DNA of 64,000 nt from Methylobacterium nonmethylotrophicum (GCF_004745635.1 NZ_SRLB01000004.1:248001-312000); one strand, 5' to 3'; shown: positions 17,522-27,831, counted from the first letter of the stretch. The notes: generated from the sequence alone by a model not told the origin. Numbers and translations are program-made.

Positions 17522-18519
17522 TCCTCGGACGCGAGCGGCTCGACGCCGCGCCGGTCGCCTGCGCCGGCCTCCTGATCATCGGCGACCCCCACGTCTCGTC
17601 GCGCCGGCCCGGCCGGCGCAAGGATCCCGACTGGCCGGCGCCGGTCCTGGCCAAGCTCGAGCATTGCGTCGCGCTGGCGAACGACCGCGACCTCGCGCCG
17701 GTCCTCCTCGGCGACCTGTTCGAGCGGCCGGTCGAGCCCGACGAGAGCCTGAAGTCGCGCCTGATCCGGATCCTCAAGGGCTTCCGGCACCGGCCGCTCG
17801 CCAATGTCGGCAACCACGACATCCGCCACACCCGCCTGTCGGACGGCGACAGCCTGGCGATGCTGGCGGTGAGCGACGTCCTCGACGTCGTGCCGGAATC
17901 CGGACCGGCGGCGCATTACCGGGCGGACGGACGCCTCCTCGGCCTCGGCGCGACGCCCTTCGGACAGGCGATCCCGACCAATGCGAGCGGGCTGTTTCCG
18001 GGGGCCGACCACGCGGTCTGGCTCACCCATCACGACCTCGCCTTCGGGGCCGGCTATCCGGGCGCGGTGCCGCCGGAGGCGATCCGCGGCTGCGCGCTCG
18101 CGGTGAACGGCCACGTCCACAAGCGCCACGCGCCGTTGCGGGTCGGCGACACGCTGTGGTTCAACCCCGGCAACATCACCCGCGCCTCGGTCGACCTGAT
18201 CGCCCACGTGCCGGCCGTCTTCGTGCTCGCGGGCGACCTTGCCTTGAGCGAGGAGCGCCTGCCCTTCGCCCCCGACGTGTTCGATCTCACCGGCCGCCAG
18301 GTCGCCGCCGATCCCGCGCCGGAGACGGAGGGCCGGGTCGAGAGCGCCTTCGTGTCGCTGCTGCGCGCCGAGACCACCACCGATCTCGCCCGCAGCGACG
18401 ACGGCGCCCTGATCCGCGAGGAGATCGAGGCGAAGTTCCTGCGCGACGAGACGCCCGAGCCCGTGCGGGCGGCGATCCGCTCCCTGGTCGAGGCCGCAGT
18501 GGCGCGGCGGGGTGGGTGA
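17518..18519 (+). CDS. Mre11/SbcD-like metallophosphoesterase
   Basis: A 333-residue calcineurin-type phosphoesterase carrying the five metal-site motifs in order: GDPHVSS (DxH), LLGDLFER (GDxx), NVGNHD, LTHHDL and NGHVHKRH (GHxH). This is the pattern of Mre11/SbcD nucleases, although the protein is shorter and lacks an obvious capping domain. Residues after about 235 are mostly helical and acidic and may contact the ATPase. TTG start within the stop of the preceding ATPase gene, with GGGAGAGG upstream, indicating strict coupling and a likely complex. Confidence 0.88.
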   Translation: MILGRERLDAAPVACAGLLIIGDPHVSSRRPGRRKDPDWPAPVLAKLEHCVALANDRDLAPVLLGDLFERPVEPDESLKSRLIRILKGFRHRPLANVGNHDIRHTRLSDGDSLAMLAVSDVLDVVPESGPAAHYRADGRLLGLGATPFGQAIPTNASGLFPGADHAVWLTHHDLAFGAGYPGAVPPEAIRGCALAVNGHVHKRHAPLRVGDTLWFNPGNITRASVDLIAHVPAVFVLAGDLALSEERLPFAPDVFDLTGRQVAADPAPETEGRVESAFVSLLRAETTTDLARSDDGALIREEIEAKFLRDETPEPVRAAIRSLVEAAVARRGG

Positions 18520-18570
18520 GAGACTGCCTGCCTCCCAAATACAAAGCGGCAGAAGGTCATTTCTCCCATT

Positions 18571-18700
18571 CTCGACCTCATCCTGAGGTGCCCGGCGATC
18601 GAAGATCGCTGGGCCTCGAAGGAGGGCTCCAGGAATCGCGAAGACTTCTGGAGCCCTCCTTCGAGGCCCACTGACGTGGGCACCTCAGGATGAGGTCGAG
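18571..18700. repeat. Long palindromic intergenic element, copy 1
   Basis: The outer arms are CGACCTCATCCTGAGGTGCC and its near-complement at the far end, and the inner arms GCCTCGAAGGAGGGCTCCAG and CTGGAGCCCTCCTTCGAGGC also pair. The whole 130 bases can fold as one hairpin. It lies between two convergent genes (nuclease and serA) and could act as a bidirectional terminator. Related copies are at 39378-39519 and 59211-59321; a degraded piece is near 45185. Confidence 0.85.
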
Positions 18701-18768
18701 GATGGGATGGAATTCATTATTTGCTTCCTCCGGCTCGGTAAGGGGCAGCGTCAGCCGCCCCGCCCCGG

Positions 18769-20373
18769 TCAGAACCGGACCGCCCGGGCGCGCTTCACCT
18801 GCGGGATCGCCTCGATCGCCCGCAGGAGGTCGGGCGAGACCGGCTCGTCGACGGCGGCAAAGCAGATCGCGTCGCCGCCGGGGCGGTCGCGGCCGAGATG
18901 GAAGGTCGCGACGTTGACGCCGGCCTCCCCGGTCAGCATGCCGAAGCGGCCGATGAAGCCCGGCTGGTCGGCGTTGCGGATATAGAGCATGTGCGGCGCC
19001 ACCGCGGCTTCCAGCGCGATGCCGCGGATCTCGACGAAGCGCGGGCGGCCGTCGCCGAACACCGTGCCGGCGGCGTCGCGCGGCATGTCCTCGGCCTCGA
19101 TCGTCAGGTGGAGGCGCGAGGCGTAGGGCCCTTCCACGGCGGTGCGGGTGGCGGTCTCGACCTGGATGCCGCGGGAGCGCGCCACCTCGATCGCCGAGAC
19201 CATGTTGACGCCCTCGAGGAACGGCCGCAGCGCCCCGGTTACCGCCGCCGCCGTGAGCGCCCGGGTGTTCAGGCCCGCCGCCTCGCCCTCGTAGACGATC
19301 CGGATGCCGCGGATCGGCGCCTCGGTGAGCTGGCCGAGGAACGAGCCTAGCTGCTCGGCGAGCGTCACGTAGGGCCGCAGGCGCGGCGCCTCCTCGGCGG
19401 AGATCGACGGGAAGTTGACCGCGTTGCGGATCGCCCCGTGCAGCAGGTAGTCGGCCATCTGCTCGGCCACCTGGAGCGCCACGTTCTCCTGCGCCTCGGA
19501 GGTCGAGGCGCCGAGATGCGGCGTGCAGACCATGTTGGGATGGCCGAACAGCACGTTCTGCGTCGCCGGCTCCTCCGTGAACACGTCGAAGGCGGCGCCC
19601 GCGGCGTGGCCGGAATCGAGCGCGGCGCGTAAACCCACCTCGTCGACGAGGCCGCCGCGGGCGCAGTTGACGATCCGCACGCCGCGCTTGGTGCGCGCCA
19701 GCGCCTCGGCCGAGAGGATGTTGCGGGTCTTCTCGGTGAGCGGCACGTGCAGGGTGATGACGTCGGCCCGGCGCAGCAAGTCGTCGAGCTCGACCTTCTC
19801 GACCCCGAGCGCCACGGCGCGCTCGGGCGTCAGGAACGGATCGTAGGCGATGACCCGCATCCGCAGGCCGATGCCGCGATCGGCCACGATGGCGCCAATA
19901 TTGCCGCAGCCGATCACCCCGAGGGTCTTGCCCGTCAGCTCGATGCCGAGGAAGCGGTTCTTCTCCCACCGGCCGGCCTGCGTCGAGGCATCGGCCTGGG
20001 GGATCTGGCGGGCGAGCGACAGCATCAGCGCGATGGCGTGCTCGGCGGTCGTCACGGCGTTGCCGTGCGGCGTGTTCATCACGATCACGCCGCGGCCGGT
20101 CGCCGCCGGCACGTCGATCGTGTCGACGCCGATGCCGGCCCGGCCGATCACCGTGAGGTTGCGGGCGCGCTCCAGCAGGGCGGCGGTGACCCGGGTGGTC
20201 GAGCGGACGGCGAGGCCGTCATAGTCGCCGATCGCGGCGGCGAGCGCCTCCTTGTCCTTGCCGAGCTCCGGGCGGAGATCGGCCTGGATCCCGCGCTCGC
20301 GGAAGATCGCGACGGCGGCCGGGGAGAGGGTGTCGGAGATCAGGACTTTTTTCGGGGTGGTGCTGGTGGGCAT
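18769..20373 (-). CDS. serA: D-3-phosphoglycerate dehydrogenase
   Basis: A 534-residue long-form SerA catalysing the first step of serine synthesis, oxidation of 3-phosphoglycerate with NAD. The Rossmann motif GVIGCGNIG is near residue 152-160, followed by active-site blocks RIVNCARGGLVDE (Arg) and CTPHLGAST (His). After the catalytic domain comes an intervening domain and a C-terminal ACT domain (MLYIRNADQPGFIGRFGML) as in type I enzymes. ATG at 20373 is supported by homology; upstream frame is repeat-derived. In methylotrophs serine synthesis is also tied to C1 metabolism. serC lies upstream on the same strand, separated by an inverted repeat. Confidence 0.96.
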   Translation of the reverse strand: MPTSTTPKKVLISDTLSPAAVAIFRERGIQADLRPELGKDKEALAAAIGDYDGLAVRSTTRVTAALLERARNLTVIGRAGIGVDTIDVPAATGRGVIVMNTPHGNAVTTAEHAIALMLSLARQIPQADASTQAGRWEKNRFLGIELTGKTLGVIGCGNIGAIVADRGIGLRMRVIAYDPFLTPERAVALGVEKVELDDLLRRADVITLHVPLTEKTRNILSAEALARTKRGVRIVNCARGGLVDEVGLRAALDSGHAAGAAFDVFTEEPATQNVLFGHPNMVCTPHLGASTSEAQENVALQVAEQMADYLLHGAIRNAVNFPSISAEEAPRLRPYVTLAEQLGSFLGQLTEAPIRGIRIVYEGEAAGLNTRALTAAAVTGALRPFLEGVNMVSAIEVARSRGIQVETATRTAVEGPYASRLHLTIEAEDMPRDAAGTVFGDGRPRFVEIRGIALEAAVAPHMLYIRNADQPGFIGRFGMLTGEAGVNVATFHLGRDRPGGDAICFAAVDEPVSPDLLRAIEAIPQVKRARAVRF

Positions 20374-20463
20374 GGCGGCCTCGAAACGGGGGGTGCGCCA
20401 TCGCCTCGCGGGGAGAGAGCGGGTCGGCCGGGACCCGCGAAGTCGCAGTGGGTCCAGCGCATG

Positions 20464-20663
20464 TCTCCTCTCCCCGCGGGCGGGGAGAGGGCTGTGTTCC
20501 CGTCTAGGGAACACAGCGAGGCGGCAGCCGAGGGTGAGGGGGTGTCTCCGGATGAGTCTCTCTCGTCGAGACCCCCTCACCCTCGCTCCGGCTTTCGCCT
20601 GCGCTCGTCACAGCCCCGACAAGGGGGCTGTGACCCTCTCCCCGCCCGCGGGGAGAGGAGAGA
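20464..20663. repeat. 200-base imperfect inverted repeat between serC and serA
   Basis: The outer arms TCTCCTCTCCCCGCGGGCGG and the complementary CCGCCCGCGGGGAGAGGAGA are perfect. Inner segments (GAGGGTGAGGGGGTGTCTC and GAGACCCCCTCACCCTCG) pair as well, and the ends of the loop carry GGCTGTG/CACAGCC. The element separates serC from serA, whose genes run in the same direction. It differs in sequence from the palindromes at 18.6, 39.4 and 59.2 kb. Confidence 0.8.
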
Positions 20664-20769
20664 TCCCGCGCCTCGTTCGGCGATGTGTGCGCTTCGCGGG
20701 GCCATTCGCGGCCGACACCGGCTCCCGCTCCCGCGGGGCTCCGGCGCTTGATGCAGCGATGGTTGGGTC

Positions 20770-21939
20770 TCAGGCCGCCTGGGTCAGGCGGGCCTTCTCC
20801 TGGGCGAAGGCCCAGTCGAGCCACGGCGTCAGGGCCTCGAGATCGGAGGCCTCGACGGTGGCGCCGCACCAGATCCGCAGGCCGGGAGGGGCGTCGCGGT
20901 AGGCGCCGATGTCGTGGGCGACGCCCTCGCGCTCCAGCGTGGTGGCGATGCCCTTGGCGACCGCCGCCACCGCCTCTGGGCCCCGCCCGACCACGTCGGG
21001 ATCGCTCACCACCAGGCAGACGCTGGTGTTCGAGGCCGTCTTCGGATCTTCGGCGAGGTTGGCGATCCAGGGCGTGCGGGCGGCCCAGGCGGCGATCACG
21101 CCGGCATTGCGGTCGGCGCGGGCCCGCAGGGCCGGCAGGCCGCCCAGCGACTCCGCCCACCGAAGCGCATCGATGTAGTCCTCGACCGCCAGCATCGAGG
21201 GCGTGTTGATGGTCTCGCCCTGGAAGATGCCCTCGATCAGCTTTCCGCCCTTGGTCATGCGGAAGATCTTCGGCATCGGCCAGGCCGGCACGTGGCTCTC
21301 GAGCCGGGCGACGGCGCGGGGCGAGAGCACCAGCATGCCGTGGGCCGCCTCGCCGCCGAGCACCTTCTGCCAGGAGAAGGTCACGACATCGAGCTTGCCC
21401 CAGTCGAGGTCCTGCGCGAAGGCCGCCGAGGTGGCGTCGCAGATCGTCAGCCCCTCGCGGTCGGCGGCGATCCAGCCGGCGTCCGGCACGCGCACGCCGG
21501 AGGTGGTGCCGTTCCAGGTGAACACCACGTCGCGGGTGCGGGTGTCGACGGTCGAGAGGTCGGGCAGGCGGCCATAGGGCGCCTTGATCACGCGGGCGTC
21601 GAGCTTGAGCTGCTTGACGGCGTCGGTCACCCAGGTCTCGCCGAAGGATTCCCAGGCCAGCATGTCGACCGGGCGCGGGCCGAGCAGCGACCACATCGCC
21701 ATCTCGACGGCGCCGGTATCCGACGCCGGCACGATGCCGATGCGGTAATCGGCCGGCACCTGCAGCACCGTGCGGGTGAGGTCGATGGCTTCCTTGAGCT
21801 TGGCCTTGCCGAGCTTCGCCCGGTGCGAGCGGCCGAGCGCCGCGTCGGAGAGGGCCTCGGGCGTCCATCCGGGGCGCTTGGCGCAAGGTCCGGACGAGAA
21901 GAAGGGCGCGCGCGGGCGCGCCGCGGGGCGGGTCGTCAT
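20770..21939 (-). CDS. serC: Phosphoserine aminotransferase
   Basis: A 389-residue PLP enzyme transferring an amino group to 3-phosphohydroxypyruvate. It belongs to the alphaproteobacterial SerC group, recognisable from [13 protein letters not shown] at the N-terminus, [13 protein letters not shown], the PLP lysine in [18 protein letters not shown], and the C-terminal [13 protein letters not shown] at 21939 is used with GGAAGG upstream; an ATG four codons earlier is also possible. It lies upstream of serA on the same strand, with a 200-base inverted repeat between them. Confidence 0.95.
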   Translation of the reverse strand: MTTRPAARPRAPFFSSGPCAKRPGWTPEALSDAALGRSHRAKLGKAKLKEAIDLTRTVLQVPADYRIGIVPASDTGAVEMAMWSLLGPRPVDMLAWESFGETWVTDAVKQLKLDARVIKAPYGRLPDLSTVDTRTRDVVFTWNGTTSGVRVPDAGWIAADREGLTICDATSAAFAQDLDWGKLDVVTFSWQKVLGGEAAHGMLVLSPRAVARLESHVPAWPMPKIFRMTKGGKLIEGIFQGETINTPSMLAVEDYIDALRWAESLGGLPALRARADRNAGVIAAWAARTPWIANLAEDPKTASNTSVCLVVSDPDVVGRGPEAVAAVAKGIATTLEREGVAHDIGAYRDAPPGLRIWCGATVEASDLEALTPWLDWAFAQEKARLTQAA

Positions 21940-22022
21940 GCTGGTGTCCATCCTTCCAGATGGGCGCCTCTCGGTGGGGAGAGGTGTCCCGCCGGCGGGC
22001 ATGCGCCAGCCCGGACCCGGCG

Positions 22023-22247
22023 TCAAGCCTGTCGCCGCGGCATCAGCCGCGCGAGGTGGGCGCGGTGCGCCGCGAGCGTCGTCTGGAAGTCGACGAGCAG
22101 CCGCTCGGCCAGCTCCTTCGTCTGCCCGCCGCCGGGGCCGAGGCGCGCGATCAGGGCGTGCTGACGCAGGATGCGGCGCTCCGCCTCGACAACGTGGCGC
22201 AGGGCCATCTCGAGGTCTGTCTCGCGGTGCGACCCGGCCGGAACCAT
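22023..22247 (-). CDS. Hypothetical helical protein, 74 aa
   Basis: A small, highly charged helical protein ([19 protein letters not shown], then [23 protein letters not shown]). The ATG at 22247 has a strong AGGAGGG site about eight bases upstream, which supports real translation. No membrane segment. It resembles short helical proteins common in Methylobacterium with no known role. It faces the divergent tupB gene. Confidence 0.65.
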   Translation of the reverse strand: MVPAGSHRETDLEMALRHVVEAERRILRQHALIARLGPGGGQTKELAERLLVDFQTTLAAHRAHLARLMPRRQA

Positions 22248-22422
22248 GGCGGAGCCCTCCTGAGCCGAGCCCTGCGGCGCCGGGCCTGCGCCGGCCGCGG
22301 CCGGGACACGGCCGGGGGCCGGCGGAACCCGCGCCGGAATCGGTGCGATGCGGGACACTATGGCACGGCCGGGTCGGCCCAGATAGGACGAGCGCGAGGG
22401 CTCTCGGCGACGCGGAGGTGAC

Positions 22423-23127
22423 ATGGACGAGTTCGGGCGCGCGCTGGGGCTGGCGGTCGCGATGATCCTGCGGGCGGATGCCGACCTCGTCGCCATCGTG
22501 GGCCTGTCGCTGCGCGTCAGCCTGACCGCCGCCGCCCTCGGCTTCGTCCTCGGGGCGCCGCTCGGGGCGCTGCTCGCCGCGACGCGGTTTCCCGGCCGCG
22601 GCGCGCTGCTGGTCCTCGTCAACGCGCTCCTCGGCCTGCCGCCGGTGGTGGTGGGGCTCGTGCTCTACCTGCTGGTCTCCCGCTCCGGCCCGCTCGGATC
22701 CCTGGGCCTGCTGTTCACGCCCGGCGCGATGGTGATCGCGCAGGGCGCGCTCGCCCTGCCGATCGTGGCGGCGCTCTCCCACCGCACCGGCGAGGCGCTG
22801 TGGGCGGAGTACGGCGACGCCCTGCGGGTCGACGGGGTGGGGACGGGCCGCGCGATCCTGATCCTGCTCGCGATGGCGCCCGCGCCCCTCGTCACCGCCT
22901 TCCTGGCGGCGTTCGGGCGGGCGATCGCCGAGGTCGGCGCCATCCTGATGGTGGGCGGCAACATCCGGGGCTACACCCGCACCATGACGACCAGCATCGC
23001 GCTGGAGACCAGCCGCGGCGACCTGGCGCTCGCGCTCGGCCTCGGCCTCGTCCTCGTCAGCCTGACGCTGCTGGTGAGCGCCGCCGCCTTCGGGCTCAAC
23101 CGGGTGGCGGCCCTGCCCAGGGCGTAG
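22423..23127 (+). CDS. tupB: Tungstate ABC transporter permease (TupB-like)
   Basis: A 234-residue permease with five to six transmembrane helices. The cytoplasmic coupling helix is visible as [23 protein letters not shown] with the preceding EYGDALR, and the stretch [19 protein letters not shown] is the EAA-type loop typical of TupB/ModB-like permeases. It would carry tungstate through the inner membrane with TupA and an ATPase. No ATP-binding gene adjoins it here; a TupA-like binding protein is 6 kb downstream on the same strand. Tungsten would serve, for example, formate dehydrogenase; that is inference. Confidence 0.85.
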   Translation: MDEFGRALGLAVAMILRADADLVAIVGLSLRVSLTAAALGFVLGAPLGALLAATRFPGRGALLVLVNALLGLPPVVVGLVLYLLVSRSGPLGSLGLLFTPGAMVIAQGALALPIVAALSHRTGEALWAEYGDALRVDGVGTGRAILILLAMAPAPLVTAFLAAFGRAIAEVGAILMVGGNIRGYTRTMTTSIALETSRGDLALALGLGLVLVSLTLLVSAAAFGLNRVAALPRA

Positions 23128-23169
23128 CACCGAGGTGTGGCCGGCCGGCTCCGGACTGGCCGGAATGCC

Positions 23170-23793
23170 CTAGCCCGCCAGGGCCGCGTCCACCTCGCGC
23201 CCGCGGCCCAGGCCCCGCATCAGCTCGGCGAGGTGGGGCCGCACCCGCAGCTGTTCGGCGTGCAGGCGGCGCACCGCCTCGTTCAGGCTGCCGTCATAGC
23301 CGAGCGCCTCGTCCGCGAAGCCGATCATCCGGGCGTTGGGCCAGGCCTTCTCGCGCAGGGCGTGGACCTTGGCGACCACCGACTCCGCGTCCAGGTCCGG
23401 GTGGGCCTGGCCGAGCAGCATCGTCATCGCCGCCGTCGAGCGCGAGATGCCGGCGTGGCAGTGGATCAGGAGATGCGTCTTGCGCCGCGCGGTCTCGGCC
23501 GCCAGGTCCTCGCCGAAGCGCAGGATCGCGTCGACGTCCCGGCGCTCGGGCAGCACCTGGCCCTCGGTCGGATCGATGATGTCGTGGAAGCGCAGCGTGG
23601 TGCGGTGGTGGGAATCGTAGGTGCCGAAGGCCTCGGGCTCGGGCCAGGCCGGGTCGAGGATCGACAGCACGTGCGTGACGCCGCGGGTCGAGTGATGGCC
23701 CAGCTCCTCGAGGCCGCAGACCGTGTGCAGGGAGATCGGTTCGGGCTTCACGGGCGGGGCGGTCTCCGGGGATTGTCCGGCGTCGCTTAGCAC
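23170..23793 (-). CDS. Dual-specificity-like protein-tyrosine phosphatase
   Basis: A 207-residue cysteine phosphatase. The signature loop is HCHAGISRSTA with the catalytic Cys near residue 112 and phosphate-binding Arg near 118. The general-acid Asp is plausible in HDIIDPTEG. The fold start VCGLEELGHHSTRGVTHVLSI is typical of bacterial members of this group, which act on phosphoproteins or small phosphorylated molecules. It stands alone and is convergent with tupB. Confidence 0.88.
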   Translation of the reverse strand: MLSDAGQSPETAPPVKPEPISLHTVCGLEELGHHSTRGVTHVLSILDPAWPEPEAFGTYDSHHRTTLRFHDIIDPTEGQVLPERRDVDAILRFGEDLAAETARRKTHLLIHCHAGISRSTAAMTMLLGQAHPDLDAESVVAKVHALREKAWPNARMIGFADEALGYDGSLNEAVRRLHAEQLRVRPHLAELMRGLGRGREVDAALAG

Positions 23794-23949
23794 AGGGCCC
23801 GATGGCGCACGAGGGCCTTGCCCCCGGGTAGCCCTGCCGGCCGTGCGGCCCCGGTGCGCTTTGCCGCAAAGCGCGCTACCTGTCTGTCCGGTTCAAGACC
23901 GATCCTCAGTCGGGGCCGATCTTCGGACCGATCTTCACATGGGGAGAGC

Positions 23950-25047
<1,098 letters not shown>

Positions 25048-25089
25048 CAAGACGGGCGGGCGCGCCGGCCCGCGGCGCCGGAGGCCCGC

Positions 25090-25281
25090 CTACTCGGCGG
25101 CCTCCTCGCCCGGCAGGGCGCCGCGGCCCTCCTCGCGCATCAGCGCGCGCACCAGGCTGGGCACCGCCTCCAGCGCGCCCGCCAGGGTCTCGTCGGCCAC
25201 GAACAGGCTCTTGAGCTCCGGGCTGGTGATGCAGACGAGGCCTTCTCCGCTCTCCTCGACCCGCAGGGTGAATTGCCGCAT
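25090..25281 (-). CDS. Small HicB/DUF1902-like protein, 63 aa
   Basis: A short protein with the partial RNase-H-like fold of HicB antitoxins: FTLRVEESGEGLVCITSPELKSLFV, then DETLAGALEAVPSLVRAL. The pattern of a strand pair with CITSPELKGL-type motif followed by one helix fits DUF1902/HicB. No HicA-like toxin gene is adjacent. The acidic C-terminus (PGEEAAE) has no known role. Assignment is by pattern only. Confidence 0.55.
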   Translation of the reverse strand: MRQFTLRVEESGEGLVCITSPELKSLFVADETLAGALEAVPSLVRALMREEGRGALPGEEAAE

Positions 25282-25427
25282 CGCTCGACCGCTCCTTCAC
25301 GCTCGGCTCCGATCACCCCGCGATGCACGAGGCGGGCCAGCACCGGTGGGGCAACGCGGAGCGCGGCCATTCGCTCCCCCGCAGAGAGGAGAGGCGGGGA
25401 GGCCATGCGGCAAGGCTGGATGAGCCA

Positions 25428-25456
25428 AAGAAAAAAGGCCGCTCTCGCGAGCGGCC
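25428..25456 (-). terminator. Rho-independent terminator on the minus strand
   Basis: On the minus strand GGCCGCTC-GCGA-GAGCGGCC (8-bp perfect stem, 4-base loop) is followed directly by TTTTTTCTTT. This is a textbook terminator reading from higher to lower coordinates. The next minus-strand gene downstream begins at 25281, and a 22-codon Cys-rich frame ends just upstream of the stem. Confidence 0.8.
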
Positions 25457-25462
25457 CGAAGT

Positions 25463-25531
25463 CTAGGGAGGAAACGCCCAAGGAGGGCAGCAGCAGCGCG
25501 ACGCCATCGCGTTGCCGCACTGCAATAACAT
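25463..25531 (-). CDS. Possible Cys-rich leader peptide, 22 codons
   Basis: A short frame starting ATG and ending TAG eight bases before the terminator stem. It carries four cysteine codons, three of them consecutive (RCCCPPW). A leader peptide with clustered codons directly before a terminator is the layout of an amino-acid-dependent attenuator. The ribosome site is weak and no cysteine or sulfur gene follows downstream on this strand, so a small RNA without regulated gene, or chance, is possible. Confidence 0.35.
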   Translation of the reverse strand: MLLQCGNAMASRCCCPPWAFPP

Positions 25532-25660
25532 AGGTGTGCGCTGCCGGAAGGCAAGGCGCGATTGTTGGCAGCGCTGCCGCTTTTGGATGCAGCGTCGGCG
25601 CGCCGCGCTGGTCCTGGCTTCACCACGGCCTAGTTTCCCCGGCCTGACGGGGGCGGCGGG

Positions 25661-27049
25661 ATGGCGATTCAGGCGGGGCGGATCCGGGTTCTGAAGGACG
25701 TGGCGCCGCGGGAGGGCGCCTACGTGCTCTACCTGATGCAGCAGGGCATGCGCAGCCGCGACAACCCGGCCCTCGAGGTCGCGGTGGAGGAGGGCAACCG
25801 CCTCGGGCTTCCGGTGGTGGCAGGCTTCGGCCTCCTCGACGGGGGCGCGCACTTTCCCGAGGCCAATGCACGGCACTACGCCTTCCTGCTCCAGGGCCTC
25901 GCCGACGCCAAGGCGGGACTGGAGCGCCGCGGCATCGCCTTCGTGCTGCGCCGGGCGACCCCGGCGCAGGCCGCCCTGTCCCTGGGCAAGCGCGCCGCGC
26001 TCATGGTCCTCGACCGCGGCTACCTGACGATCCAGAAGGCCTGGTATGCCGAGATCGAGGCAGGCTTCGACGGCCGGCTGGTCCAGGTCGAGGGCGACGT
26101 GGTGGTGCCGGTCGAGGTTGCCTCGAACAAGCACGAATTCGCCGCCCGCACGCTCCGGCCGAAGCTGCACAAGACGTGGGAGCCCTACCTCGCGCCGTTG
26201 CGCGCGCGGCGCGTCGAGCACCCGGCCGGGGATCTCGGCCTCGACAGCGACCTCGACGTCTCCGACCCCGACGCGGCGCTCGCGGCGATGACCCTCGACC
26301 GCGCGATCGCGCCGGTGCGGCGCTTCCGCGGCGGCGAGACCGAGGCCTGGCGCCGGCTCGACGCCTACCTTGCCGGCCCCTTCACCGATTACGGCACGGT
26401 GCGCAACCGGCCGGAGGCGGGGGCGGCCTCGCACCTCAGCCCCTACCTGCATTTCGGCCAGATCTCGCCGGTGGCGGCCGCCCTCGAGGTGCAGGCCGCG
26501 AAGACCGGCGGCCCCGAGGACCGGGCGGCGTTCCTGGAGGAGCTGATCGTCCGGCGCGAGCTGGCGATGAACCACGTCCACACCAATCCGGGCTACGCCG
26601 CCTACGAGCAGGCGATCCCGGACTGGGCCCGCAAGGCGCTCGCCGAGCATGCGGACGATCCGCGTCCGCATCTCTACGACGAGGACGCGCTGGCGCAAGG
26701 GCGCACCCACGACGCGTACTGGAATGCCGCGATGCGGGAGATGCGCGAGACCGGCTACATGCACAATCACCTGCGCATGTACTGGGGCAAGAAGATCCTC
26801 GAATGGTCGCCCTCGCCGCAAGAGGCCTTCGCGGTGACGCTCCGTCTCAACAACCGCTACTTCCTCGACGGGCGCGACCCGAACTCCTTCACCAACGTCG
26901 CCTGGCTGTTCGGCCTGCACGACCGCCCCTGGGGGCGGCGCAAGGTCTTTGGCACCGTGCGCTACCTCGGGCAGAACACCCTCAGGAAGTTCGACGCCAA
27001 GGCCTACCTGAAGGCGGTCGACGACCTGTGCCGCGCGGAGGAGGGGTGA
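25661..27049 (+). CDS. Class II deoxyribodipyrimidine (CPD) photolyase
   Basis: A 462-residue FAD photolyase repairing cyclobutane pyrimidine dimers with light. It belongs to class II by its C-terminal half: FLEELIVRRELAMNHV, WARKALAEHADDPR, THDAYWNAAMREMRETGYMH and HLRMYWGKKILEWSP are all class II signature segments around the FAD site, followed by FGTVRYLGQN. The N-terminal half is the antenna-binding Rossmann-like domain starting VLYLMQQGMRSRDNPAL. Full length for the class. Class II enzymes are uncommon in alphaproteobacteria but known. Confidence 0.93.
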   Translation: MAIQAGRIRVLKDVAPREGAYVLYLMQQGMRSRDNPALEVAVEEGNRLGLPVVAGFGLLDGGAHFPEANARHYAFLLQGLADAKAGLERRGIAFVLRRATPAQAALSLGKRAALMVLDRGYLTIQKAWYAEIEAGFDGRLVQVEGDVVVPVEVASNKHEFAARTLRPKLHKTWEPYLAPLRARRVEHPAGDLGLDSDLDVSDPDAALAAMTLDRAIAPVRRFRGGETEAWRRLDAYLAGPFTDYGTVRNRPEAGAASHLSPYLHFGQISPVAAALEVQAAKTGGPEDRAAFLEELIVRRELAMNHVHTNPGYAAYEQAIPDWARKALAEHADDPRPHLYDEDALAQGRTHDAYWNAAMREMRETGYMHNHLRMYWGKKILEWSPSPQEAFAVTLRLNNRYFLDGRDPNSFTNVAWLFGLHDRPWGRRKVFGTVRYLGQNTLRKFDAKAYLKAVDDLCRAEEG

Positions 27050-27114
27050 GGGACCGGCCAGCGAGGGTTCCCCGCGGTTGACCGCCGCGGCTCTCCGGCG
27101 CCATCACCCCGCGC

Positions 27115-27831
27115 ATGACCTCCCCTGCCTCTCCCGCCCCCTGGCGCGCCACGGTCCTGACGCTCTATCCCGAGATGTTCCCCGGCCATCTCGGGCTCTC
27201 GCTCGCGGGCGATGCGCTCGCCCGCGGGGCCTGGAGCCTGGAGGCGCGCAACATCCGCGACCACGGGATCGGCCGGCACCGGGCGGTGGACGACACGCCG
27301 GCCGGCGGGGGCGCCGGGATGGTGCTGCGCTGCGACGTGCTCGCCGCGGCGATCGACGCCGCCGCGCTCCCCGGCGATCCGCGCCCTCGCCTGCTGATGA
27401 GCCCGCGGGGCCGGCCGCTGACGCAGGGGCGCGTCCGCGCCCTCGCCGAAGGCCCCGGCGTGATCGTGGTCTGCGGCCGGTTCGAGGGCGTCGACGAGCG
27501 GGTGATCGCCGGCCGCGGTCTCGAGGAGGTCTCGATCGGCGACTACGTGCTGTCGGGCGGCGAGCCCGCCGCCCTGGTGGTGCTCGATGCCTGCGTGCGC
27601 CTCCTGCCCGGCACGATGGGCAAGCACGCCTCCGGGGTCGAGGAGAGCTTCGAGGGCGGCACCCTCGAATACCCGCACTACACGCGGCCGCGGGCCTGGG
27701 AGGGGCGGGAGATCCCGGAGGTACTCACCGGCGGCAACCACGCCGCGATCGCCCGCTGGCGCGCGGCGGAATCCGACCGCATCACCCGCGAGCGCCGTCC
27801 GGACCTGGCCGGGCCGGGCCGGATTCCGTGA
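27115..27831 (+). CDS. trmD: tRNA (guanine-37-N1)-methyltransferase
   Basis: A 238-residue SPOUT methyltransferase that methylates G37 of tRNAs, essential for frame maintenance. Key segments: [12 protein letters not shown] at the N-terminus, [38 protein letters not shown] and [15 protein letters not shown], which form the trefoil knot that binds SAM, and [25 protein letters not shown]. It lies outside the usual rpsP-rimM-trmD-rplS operon: none of these ribosomal neighbours is present around it. Confidence 0.97.
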   Translation: MTSPASPAPWRATVLTLYPEMFPGHLGLSLAGDALARGAWSLEARNIRDHGIGRHRAVDDTPAGGGAGMVLRCDVLAAAIDAAALPGDPRPRLLMSPRGRPLTQGRVRALAEGPGVIVVCGRFEGVDERVIAGRGLEEVSIGDYVLSGGEPAALVVLDACVRLLPGTMGKHASGVEESFEGGTLEYPHYTRPRAWEGREIPEVLTGGNHAAIARWRAAESDRITRERRPDLAGPGRIP

